DNA from: Spirochaetia bacterium
GTDB lineage: Bacteria > Spirochaetota > Spirochaetia > Treponematales > Breznakiellaceae
Direction: 5' to 3'
DNA: 11,738 bases
NCBI GenBank assembly: GCA_026002045.1
Contig: BOAV01000078.1
Span: 1 to 11,738 of the forward strand
The notes beneath the pieces were generated by a model. The model saw only the letters and a list, made by a program, of their open reading frames with translations, was not told the origin of the DNA and made no database searches. The translations under genes and the position numbers were made by a program. Shown here in pieces: positions 5,548 to 11,738 of this stretch (the first letter of the stretch is position 1; each line of letters starts with the position of its first letter).

Positions 5548-6669
5548 ATGAAGATTTTAATTTTATCGACTAAATATACGGGCATGGGGCATGATAGTAT
5601 TGCACGTGCCCTTACTTATGAATTTGAAAAACATGGAACCACAGTAAAAACTGTTGAAATATTCGATCATGTTTGGAATTATGTTAAAGAAAATGCTCGA
5701 AATTATACAAATATTGTCAATAAAAATCCGCACAAGTGGAAATTTTTATATGACTTTGCAGATACTCATGTTAATATTCAGGCGTGGTGTTTTTCCTGGG
5801 GGCTTGAAAAGAACTTTTACAGGATCATAAAAGAATTTGATCCCGATATTGTTATATCAGTTCATCCACTCTATGTAATCAATATTCTTAATTTACGAAA
5901 AAAATACGCTTTTCGTTTCAAATTCGTTGTTGTGATAGCAGATCTAATCAGTATTGTTAATACATGGATAGATACCAGAAGCGATTTAGTTATAATTCCT
6001 ACTGTTGACGGCGCAGAGCTTTCCGGGAAACGCAATAAAAAGATGAATTATCTCAATTATGTTGTGAATATGCTGCCGATTAGACCGCAATTTTTATCCT
6101 ATTCTAAAAAAATCACTTTAGAAGAAATAGAAAAGCCGATCCCTTTAAATAAAGAACTTAATATTCTTCTTATGAGCGGCGGCAACGGAACTATGGAGAG
6201 TTTTGCTGTTTTGGAAGATTTATTAAACATAGATAAAATCAATATCAATGTTGTCTGCGGGAAGAACGAAGAAATAAGACAGGGACTTTTAAAAAAATAT
6301 TCAAGAGACAAAAAGAAGGTGCACCTATTCGGCTTTATTGAAGATTTTGCGCCTTTTTTGGCAGAGCAGGATATAGTCATTATAAGAGCCAGCCCTAACG
6401 CTATTTTAGAAGCCTTAAATCTATGTAAGCCTATTATTCTGTCATCTGTGATCTATGGCCAGGAACTGGGAAATATTGATTTTGTCGTCAATAACAAAAT
6501 AGGTTTCTATTGCCCCTCTAAAGAAGAAATAATAACAACCGTTAAAAAATTAATGGCTGATGATTTTGAATCATTTAAACAAATTAGAAAAAATCAATAT
6601 AATTTTAGAAAACCGGATGCCCATGTGTCGCTGGCAGAAAATATTATGAAAATACCGGTCGACAAATAA
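5548..6669 (+). CDS. GT28 glycosyltransferase, MGDG synthase/UgtP-like
   Basis: This 373-residue protein probably transfers a sugar from a nucleotide donor to a lipid such as diacylglycerol at the inner membrane. The N-terminal domain opens ILILSTKYTGMGHDSIARAL with the GxGH-type acceptor-side loop (residues 12-15). The C-terminal donor domain carries ILLMSGGNGTMES, INVVCGKNEE, VHLFGFIEDFAPFL, RASPNAILEALNLCKPIIL and the GQELGNIDFVV stretch, in the order seen in MGDG synthases and processive diacylglycerol glucosyltransferases. It has no membrane-spanning segments. It is distinctly AT-rich (many ATA, AAA and TTA codons) compared with the genes before it, which suggests horizontal transfer. 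The ATG lies 6 bases after the preceding stop with only AAGG one base away, so initiation probably depends on coupling. Exact sugar and acceptor cannot be read from sequence. Confidence 0.85.
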   Translation: MKILILSTKYTGMGHDSIARALTYEFEKHGTTVKTVEIFDHVWNYVKENARNYTNIVNKNPHKWKFLYDFADTHVNIQAWCFSWGLEKNFYRIIKEFDPDIVISVHPLYVINILNLRKKYAFRFKFVVVIADLISIVNTWIDTRSDLVIIPTVDGAELSGKRNKKMNYLNYVVNMLPIRPQFLSYSKKITLEEIEKPIPLNKELNILLMSGGNGTMESFAVLEDLLNIDKININVVCGKNEEIRQGLLKKYSRDKKKVHLFGFIEDFAPFLAEQDIVIIRASPNAILEALNLCKPIILSSVIYGQELGNIDFVVNNKIGFYCPSKEEIITTVKKLMADDFESFKQIRKNQYNFRKPDAHVSLAENIMKIPVDK

Positions 6670-6687
6670 GATCAGTTTTACCTTCTC

Positions 6688-7174
6688 CTCCCGCGAATTC
6701 CGCCCGGCCCGAATGGAGCGCCGCTGAAAAAACCGGCCTTCTTAACGGCGCTTTGGCCCTCTCGACCCTTTCCGGCATCCAGTATATTCTGCAGGCCGGA
6801 ACACCATGCGTACCTTCTATGAAATTTCCCAGGTGATCGACGGGCCCAAAACCAAGCGTGTTTTGGCCGATCCTGTTTACGGGATAAGTTCGTCGGAACT
6901 TCCGGCAGCCCTCAAAATCTATGCCCGCCAGAAGGATCTGACCTTTGGGGATAATATCTATCAATATGAATACCGGGTCGAAGCGGACTTTCTTGTGTTT
7001 ATCCAGGAAAACCTGACCACCATGAACGCCGGAATCATCCGTGCCATGGCCCACGCCACCTCCCTCCCCAGCTTAAGAGAGCGGATCGGCAACTCCTTTA
7101 CCAACCACGCCGAGGCGATCCTAAAATGGTATGCAGGGCAGGCGGACAAAGCGTTTACGGCGGCGGGAAGATAG
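6688..7174 (+). pseudogene. Decayed, 5'-truncated copy of the 4708-5541 exported-protein gene
   Basis: From about 6688 to 7174 the DNA is closely similar to 4988-5541. The first half of the gene, including the signal peptide and start, is absent. One base is missing near 6784 relative to the intact copy (AGTACTATTCC versus AGTATATTCTG), which breaks the frame. A 75-nt (25-codon) in-frame deletion is present at 7044-7049; in the intact gene the lost segment lies between two CCATGG hexamers (5342-5347 and 5417-5422), so slippage between short direct repeats explains it. Downstream of the frameshift the frame remains open from 6806, but there is no sign of a ribosome binding site. It keeps the GC-rich base use of the core and separates two AT-rich foreign-looking segments. 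Confidence 0.85.
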
Positions 7175-7233
7175 AGCGGAGAAGGCCGATACATTAAGGT
7201 GTTATAGGTAATGCAGAGTGCCATACAATAAAT

Positions 7234-7263
7234 TTTACATAAATATTCCCTTTTTTATATATT
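7234..7263 (+). promoter_or_regulatory. Candidate promoter for the gtrA-like operon
   Basis: TTTACA (7234-7239) is followed after 18 bp by TATATT (7258-7263), or after 16 bp by TATATA (7256-7261). It lies about 110 nt before the gtrA-like start, in an AT-rich gap. In such DNA chance matches are common. No convincing ribosome binding site precedes the ATG at 7375. Confidence 0.35.
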
Positions 7264-7374
7264 GGATAAAGATAATAAGAAAATCAGGTCCGGATATAAT
7301 TGGAATGCCCCAAATTTTCGGAAAAACAGACATGAAATGGTTGAACATTTTGTAGTTTTATGATAACGTAAAAT

Positions 7375-7920
7375 ATGCAAGAGCCAAGAGCCAAGAGCCA
7401 AGAGCCAAGAGCCAAGAGCCAAGAGCCAAGAGCCAAGAGCCAAGAGAATTATGACACCTCGTTAGACTTTGTCAAGCCCCTCTCGGGATTTTCCCCCATA
7501 CTATTTGAGTTTTTTCGTTATCTTCTTGTAGGTGGTCTCGCCTTTCTGGTTGATTTCGGTGTTCTCTACTTTGCAAAAACAGTACTATTCTCATCCATGG
7601 GAACAGCCGGTATATTGCTTGCTACGGCAATAGGTTTTATTGCCGGTCTCATTTTCAATTACATCTTTTCATTAATTTTTGTATTTAAGCAAATTGACGG
7701 GAACGCAAAACAGCACAAAATATGTTCATTTATTTTATTCACGGTTATTGGCATTATCGGGCTTGCTTTAACAGAAGCCGGTATGTACGGTGGTATTCGT
7801 ATGTTTGGGCAGGAATGGTATCTCATTGTAAAAATTATCACCGCCGGAATTGTGCTTATGTGGAATTATTTGGCACGAAAAATATTGATATTCAAAGGTG
7901 CAAAATATGGACAAAAGTAA
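7375..7920 (+). CDS. GtrA-family membrane protein with a heptamer-repeat N-terminus
   Basis: This is a 181-residue GtrA-like protein. GtrA proteins are small four-helix membrane proteins thought to flip polyprenyl-phosphate-linked sugars, or otherwise assist glycan modification. Four membrane segments are visible: YLLVGGLAFLVDFGVLYFA, LLATAIGFIAGLIFNYIFSL, ICSFILFTVIGIIGLALTEA and LIVKIITAGIVLMWNYLA. The conserved start FEFFRYLLVGG and the end WNYLARKILIFK are typical. Before this core lie about 25 extra residues, three copies of QEPRAKS plus QE, encoded by the CAAGAGC tract. The ATG at 7375 is the only ATG, GTG or TTG upstream of the core in this frame, so translation must pass through the tract. 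The start lacks a clear ribosome binding site. The stop at 7918-7920 lies inside the next gene (14-base overlap). AT-rich like the glycosyltransferase. Confidence 0.85.
   Translation: MQEPRAKSQEPRAKSQEPRAKSQENYDTSLDFVKPLSGFSPILFEFFRYLLVGGLAFLVDFGVLYFAKTVLFSSMGTAGILLATAIGFIAGLIFNYIFSLIFVFKQIDGNAKQHKICSFILFTVIGIIGLALTEAGMYGGIRMFGQEWYLIVKIITAGIVLMWNYLARKILIFKGAKYGQK
7378..7446 (+). repeat. CAAGAGC heptamer tandem repeat (9 full units plus CAAGAG)
   Basis: Nine perfect CAAGAGC units run from 7378 to 7440, followed by CAAGAG (7441-7446). The tract starts at the second codon of the gtrA-like gene. The unit length is not a multiple of three, so gain or loss of one unit shifts the frame. With one unit fewer, the downstream frame reaches TAG at about 7463. 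With one unit more it reaches TGA at about 7452. Every unit is identical, which indicates recent or ongoing slippage. Confidence 0.95.
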
Positions 7921-9490
7921 TGTACCAAAAAAGTTCATCGTAATAGGAGCTGGTCCCGCCGGTCTTACCGCCGCCTATAAAATATTAACAGAAATACCGG
8001 GGGCTGATGTTTCTGTTTTTGAAGCAACTGATCGTATTGGCGGTATTTCTACCACTCTTTTCTACAAGGGTAATAGAATTGATATTGGCGGGCATCGCTT
8101 TTTTTCAAAGAGCAAATTGGTAAATGATTTCTGGCAAGAAATGATGTCCCTTCAAGGAAGCGGTGCGAAAGATGATATACTGCTTGGCACAGACAAAACA
8201 TATGCAGTTGACGGCCCCGACCCCGAAAAAACCGATGAGGTCATGCTTATCCGCAATCGTATCTCGCGTATTTTCTACCGGAGAAAGTTTTTTGATTATC
8301 CCATCAGCCTTAAGGCGCAAACTTTTATTAACATGGGAATTTTTAACACTGTTCTTGCAGGAATTAGTTTTTTGTATTCTTCAATAAAAAAGAGAAAAGA
8401 AAATTCCCTTGAAGATTTTTATATCAACCGTTTTGGGAAACATCTTTACGGCATGTTTTTTGAAGATTACACTGAAAAAGTTTGGGGAGTTCATCCTTCT
8501 AAACTTTCAGCTTCCTGGGGTGCACAACGGGTAAAAGAACTTTCGATAAGCGCCATCATAAAAGAAGCACTGGCAAAGATTTTCAATCCTCATCACAAGA
8601 CAAATCAAACATCCCTTATTGAACAGTTTGTTTATCCTAAAATGGGTCCCGGTCAATTATGGAGTATCGTTGCCGAAAAAATACAAAGTTTAGGCGGAAC
8701 AATTCATTACAATACAAAGGTTATCGGTATTGATGTGGCAAATGCTCAAACAAAAAATATTACAGTCGAATGTAATGGAAAGTGCGAAACAATTCCCTGC
8801 GACACACTCCTTTCAACAATGCCTGTTAAAGACCTAATCGAAGCTATCAAAAACGGTGTAAGCGAAAAGGCGCCTGCTCCGATTGCCGATGCCGCAAAGG
8901 AACTGCCATATCGTGATTTTATCACCGTAGGCTTACTTCTTAAAAAGCTCAAACTGCAAAATAAAACAAAAATCAAAACGCTTCAAAATATCGTGCCCGA
9001 TTGCTGGATTTATATTCAGGAGCGGGATGTTCGTATTGGCAGATTGCAGATTTTTAACAACTGGTCGCCTTATATGGTAGCCGACCCTATGAATACCGTT
9101 TGGCTTGGGCTTGAATACTTCTGCAATGAGGGCGACGAAATGTGGAATATGGATGACAAGGATTTTATCAATTTTGCCATAGCTGAATTAGTAAAGATAA
9201 ATATTATCGACAAGGAAGATGTACTTGATGCGACCCGGGTAAAAATTCAAAAAGCCTATCCAGCTTATTTCGGTTCATACGGCGAAATGGATAGTATAAA
9301 AACATATCTTGATTCAATCGGAAATCTCTATTGTCTTGGAAGAAACGGTCAGCATAAATACAACAACATGGATCATTCTATGCTTACGGCAATGGAAGCC
9401 GTTAACGTAATTAAAACCGGCAGTAAAGATAAAAGTTCAGTGTGGAATGTGAATACTGAGGAGGAATATCTTGAAAAAAATAATCAATAG
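7907..9490 (+). CDS. FAD-dependent oxidoreductase related to UDP-galactopyranose mutase and PPOX
   Basis: This is a 527-residue flavoprotein-like enzyme. The N-terminal Rossmann motif VIGAGPAGLTAAY (GAGPAG at residues 14-19) and the later FEATDRIGG bind FAD. IDIGGHRFFSKSK occupies the place of the YGPHIFHT-like motif of UDP-galactopyranose mutase, and FFEDYTEKVWGVHPSKLSAS resembles its substrate-domain YTxKxWG signature. The C-terminal LGRNGQHKYNNMDHSM matches the flavin-closing segment in that superfamily. At 527 residues it is longer than classical mutases (about 370-390). In a glycan cluster it probably rearranges or oxidises a nucleotide or lipid-linked sugar; the substrate is unknown. 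ATG 7907 is preferred over GTG 7898 because AAAGG (7894-7898) precedes it by 8 bases. It overlaps the gtrA-like gene by 14 bases and the next gene by 20. Confidence 0.8.
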   Translation: MDKSNVPKKFIVIGAGPAGLTAAYKILTEIPGADVSVFEATDRIGGISTTLFYKGNRIDIGGHRFFSKSKLVNDFWQEMMSLQGSGAKDDILLGTDKTYAVDGPDPEKTDEVMLIRNRISRIFYRRKFFDYPISLKAQTFINMGIFNTVLAGISFLYSSIKKRKENSLEDFYINRFGKHLYGMFFEDYTEKVWGVHPSKLSASWGAQRVKELSISAIIKEALAKIFNPHHKTNQTSLIEQFVYPKMGPGQLWSIVAEKIQSLGGTIHYNTKVIGIDVANAQTKNITVECNGKCETIPCDTLLSTMPVKDLIEAIKNGVSEKAPAPIADAAKELPYRDFITVGLLLKKLKLQNKTKIKTLQNIVPDCWIYIQERDVRIGRLQIFNNWSPYMVADPMNTVWLGLEYFCNEGDEMWNMDDKDFINFAIAELVKINIIDKEDVLDATRVKIQKAYPAYFGSYGEMDSIKTYLDSIGNLYCLGRNGQHKYNNMDHSMLTAMEAVNVIKTGSKDKSSVWNVNTEEEYLEKNNQ

Positions 9491-11108
9491 CCTAATCGAA
9501 TACAAAAATATATTTGTCCCGATCTTCTCAGTTTTGATGTCGATAAGAAACAGTAATAAGATTTTTCTCAATTCGTTGGATAAACAAAGACGAAACGGAT
9601 TTATTTTTCTTTGTCTGTTTTTGTCTTTTTATTGCAGTATTGTGTTCTTGTTTCCCTCATTGCCGGATGGTTCTGTATTAAATGGTATAACCTTTGTTGG
9701 TTTGGTTTTTCTGGTTTTCCATCTTTTGACTTTCTTTTGTTATAAGTCGGATATATGCACCATAAAAATAGGTGGTGTTAGACTGATAAAGAAAGAGACT
9801 GTCATCATATTTTCATCGGCCTGTTTCCTCGTTCTTTTTTTATCATTATTGGCAAATTTCCCCGGAGCGAAATCTAACGATACAAAAGGCCAATGGTACC
9901 AAGTCCAAACTTTTGTCTTTAATGATTGGCACCCGGTGATTCACACCTTGTTTATATGGCTGGTAAGCAGAATAATCAATCACTATGCCTTTGTTATTTT
10001 TTCTCAAATAACAGTTTTTAGCTTTGGTGTTGGTTATCTTGTGTCAACTCTTGAGAAATGGGGCTATTCAAAGAAGATAGTGCTATTGTCCGGCTGTTTT
10101 ATAATTTTCAATCCATATACACAAAATATAATGATGTTTGCATGGAAAGATTTGGGACTTACTATCTGTATAACCTATTTATCAATAATGATGATAAATA
10201 CATATTTATCAGGTGGAGAATGGCTCAAAAAAACTACGCATATCATAGCTTTTTCTATATTTCTTGGTATTGCCGGTAAAATACGTCATAATGGAATATT
10301 TTTCACAATACCTCTCGTGTGTCTTATACCAATATGTTATTTTCAAAAAATAAAGAAATCTCTTTTATGCCCCTTTATAACTATAAGTGTTATTCTTGCA
10401 ATACAATTTCCTTTATATTCTGCGCTGAAAGTTGAATTGCCACATAACACTGTCAGGGAGTCTGTTGGAATTCCTATGACCATTATGGGAGATGTTATGG
10501 TACAGGATATTGAACATTTGCCATCCGATGTAAAAATTTTTCTAAACAAAATTGCTTCTGACGATGAGTGGCGGCAAAAATACCGACAGGGAAGCTATAA
10601 TCATATAAAATTTGCTTCAAACGCAGGTGATGTTGTCGAAAGTATTCCTGTAAAAAATTTGATAAATATGACAATGAGAACCATCAAAAGTAGTCCTAAG
10701 TATGCACTGGCTGCCGTTCGGGATGTAACGGGGTTTGTTTGGGAATTAAGCGGAAAAATTGACATGGTGAGTGCGGTATCCAGTACTTCAGAAATGAACG
10801 TCATACAGAAAATCCTATATATCGGGTTCCGTTTTTACGACAAAATGGTATTATCTTTTTTACCTTTGGCATACTTATGGACTAAAATAGGCTGGAATAT
10901 GCTTTTGCTTTTATTGTTTGGATTAATGGCATTCGCAAAAAATGGGAAAACCGCCCTGTTTTTGGTCGCGCCCTCTGTTGCCTACAATTTAGGAACTATG
11001 CTGTTACTAAGTGGATATGACATTCGTTTTTTTCATTTTAATGTAGTGATTACTGTACCGCTTATTTTAGTATTGTTATCTAAAAAGGAAAATGAATATT
11101 CTAATTAA
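9471..11108 (+). CDS. Large multi-pass membrane protein, DUF6020-like (GT-C-type fold suspected)
   Basis: This 545-residue protein has roughly 10-12 hydrophobic membrane segments, such as GFIFLCLFLSFYCSIVFLF, VIIFSSACFLVLFLSLLA, IIAFSIFLGIAGKI and MLLLLLFGLMAF. Between them a loop holds SNDTKGQWYQVQTF followed by DWHPVIHTLFIW (DWHP at residues 152-155). Later come NPYTQNIMMFAWKDLG and GKIRHNGIFF (R272). These motifs resemble DUF6020 proteins, which look like GT-C glycosyltransferases that use lipid-linked sugars outside the membrane. Catalysis is inference. The start is TTG at 9471, chosen because GAGGAGG (9458-9464) sits 6 bases upstream, the best ribosome binding site in this cluster. The gene starts inside the previous one and is strongly AT-rich. 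It is the last gene of the unit; no clear hairpin-plus-T terminator was seen after it. Confidence 0.75.
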   Translation: MKKIINSLIEYKNIFVPIFSVLMSIRNSNKIFLNSLDKQRRNGFIFLCLFLSFYCSIVFLFPSLPDGSVLNGITFVGLVFLVFHLLTFFCYKSDICTIKIGGVRLIKKETVIIFSSACFLVLFLSLLANFPGAKSNDTKGQWYQVQTFVFNDWHPVIHTLFIWLVSRIINHYAFVIFSQITVFSFGVGYLVSTLEKWGYSKKIVLLSGCFIIFNPYTQNIMMFAWKDLGLTICITYLSIMMINTYLSGGEWLKKTTHIIAFSIFLGIAGKIRHNGIFFTIPLVCLIPICYFQKIKKSLLCPFITISVILAIQFPLYSALKVELPHNTVRESVGIPMTIMGDVMVQDIEHLPSDVKIFLNKIASDDEWRQKYRQGSYNHIKFASNAGDVVESIPVKNLINMTMRTIKSSPKYALAAVRDVTGFVWELSGKIDMVSAVSSTSEMNVIQKILYIGFRFYDKMVLSFLPLAYLWTKIGWNMLLLLLFGLMAFAKNGKTALFLVAPSVAYNLGTMLLLSGYDIRFFHFNVVITVPLILVLLSKKENEYSN

Positions 11109-11233
11109 ACAAATCATGAAAAAACATTTATAAAAGCCGCTTCGCTCCTCGTATAGCTTTCACGTTATATGTAATCCCTGAAATTTATGGAATAGTCTCA
11201 CCGCCTCCATGAGGTTCGAGGAGAATATAAATA
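11109..11233. other. AT-rich intergenic stretch, no gene seen
   Basis: No coding frame is supported. A 7-bp inverted repeat (CTCCTCG 11145-11151 and CGAGGAG 11217-11223) and a small CCTC/GAGG hairpin near 11205-11214 are visible. Neither is followed by a T-run, so I do not call a terminator. Confidence 0.4.
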
Positions 11234-11332
11234 GGGTACCTCTAAAAACCTTATAAAACGCTTAGATTTTGGGGTAAAATACTATATAAACGTATGGAAT
11301 ATGTTATCAATTTTGAGTTTTTAGAGGTTCCC
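11234..11332. mobile_element. MITE-like 99-bp element with 16-bp terminal inverted repeats
   Basis: The left end GGGTACCTCTAAAAAC (11234-11249) and the right end GTTTTTAGAGGTTCCC (11317-11332) are inverted repeats with one mismatch in 16. The 67-bp interior is AT-rich and non-coding. AATA directly precedes the left end (11230-11233) and directly follows the right end (11333-11336), a candidate 4-bp target duplication. The structure is that of a non-autonomous transposable element moved by a transposase encoded elsewhere. Sequence outside it up to 11385 has nothing else recognisable. Confidence 0.65.
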
Positions 11333-11385
11333 AATAGTCAATTGCATACTTGTCCAAAGGCGTTTGTATTGGTTCAGTATAGCCG

Positions 11386-11738
11386 CTACCCCTTAACCGA
11401 ACCGATCATGACGCCCCTGATAAAGTATTTCTGCACAAAGGGGTAGATGATGATTACCGGAACCATGGTAACCACGATTAGGGAATACTTGATCACCGCG
11501 GCGGCCTCCGCAAGGCGCATCTGGGCTTCGGGGTCGGAAACCGTAGAGGGATCAATCTGGGTGGCCATGAGGATGTCCCGCAGGAAAATTGTCAGGGGGT
11601 AGAGGGACTTGTTGTTCAGGTAGATCATGGCGTTAAAGTAGGCGTTCCAGTGACCCACCCCGTAGAAGAGCACCAGGACGGCAATAATCGCCTGGGACAG
11701 GGGCAGCACGATCCGTATGAAATACATAAAATCCCCGC
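11386..11738 (-). CDS. Carbohydrate ABC transporter permease, YtcP/LplC type (C-terminal part)
   Basis: The visible 116 or so residues are the C-terminal part of a permease of about 290 residues; the rest lies beyond the right edge. The frame is open through the edge (GDFMYFIRIVLPLSQ), so the first visible ATG at 11727 is not the true start. MYFIRIVLPLSQAIIAVLVLFYGVGHWNAYFNAMIYL normally comes just after the EAA loop that contacts the ATPase. PLTIFLRDILM and the closing IIIYPFVQKYFIRGVMIGSVKG are typical of the LplC/YtcP subfamily, which imports oligosaccharides with a LplB-type partner and a lipoprotein binding protein. Two membrane segments are visible, around VLVLFYGV and SLIVVTMVPVIIIYPF. 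The gene is GC-rich like the core and converges on the glycan unit. Confidence 0.9.
   Translation of the reverse strand, partial: GDFMYFIRIVLPLSQAIIAVLVLFYGVGHWNAYFNAMIYLNNKSLYPLTIFLRDILMATQIDPSTVSDPEAQMRLAEAAAVIKYSLIVVTMVPVIIIYPFVQKYFIRGVMIGSVKG

Noticed and set aside
7255..7443. Minus-strand frame with an ALGSWLL-type heptapeptide repeat
   Set aside because: It is only the reverse reading of the CAAGAGC tract plus AT-rich intergenic DNA. Nothing supports translation.
7378..7446. Heptamer tract considered as a CRISPR or iteron array
   Set aside because: Units are 7 bp with no spacers, and the tract lies inside a coding sequence. Iterons of a replication origin would be longer and would have a Rep gene nearby.

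Overview
The window looks like a spirochaete chromosome, most likely a Treponema of the gut-associated type. The reasons are the compact rpmH-rnpA-yidD-yidC-jag gene block, a secreted protein of a kind I associate with treponemes directly after jag, and a YtcP/LplC-type sugar permease. This genus call is inference from protein character and gene order, not from a marker gene.

Layout. (1) 1-1092 is a repeat-rich accessory stretch. It holds the possible 5' end of a minus-strand gene, short direct repeats, a small toxin-antitoxin-like gene pair (261-736), and two copies of a palindromic repeat element. Copy 1 (162-270) is truncated and fused in frame to the toxin-like gene. Copy 2 (913-1059) is a complete imperfect palindrome. 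(2) 1093-4706 is a GC-rich housekeeping block. A near-consensus sigma-70 promoter (1093-1121) drives rpmH, rnpA, yidD, yidC and jag (khpB), packed head to tail with stop/start overlaps or tiny gaps. Together they cover ribosomal protein L34, RNase P protein, membrane protein insertion and an RNA-binding partner. (3) 4708-5541 is an uncharacterised exported protein. A 5'-truncated, frameshifted and internally deleted copy of it lies at 6688-7174.

(4) An AT-rich, foreign-looking set of envelope-glycan genes breaks into this neighbourhood. A GT28/MGDG-synthase-like glycosyltransferase (5548-6669) sits between the intact exported-protein gene and its broken copy. After the broken copy come three translationally overlapping genes: a GtrA-family membrane protein (7375-7920), a UDP-galactopyranose-mutase-like FAD oxidoreductase (7907-9490) and a large DUF6020-like multi-pass membrane protein (9471-11108). 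The gtrA-like gene begins with an in-frame tract of almost ten CAAGAGC heptamers. Because 7 is not a multiple of 3 and both other frames stop just after the tract, this looks like an ON/OFF phase-variation switch for the whole three-gene unit. I regard this as the most interesting system in the window.

(5) 11109-11385 is AT-rich non-coding DNA holding a 99-bp MITE-like element with 16-bp inverted ends and a possible AATA target duplication. (6) 11386-11738 is the C-terminal part of a minus-strand carbohydrate ABC transporter permease that runs off the window.

No tRNA, rRNA, CRISPR array or intact transposase was seen.
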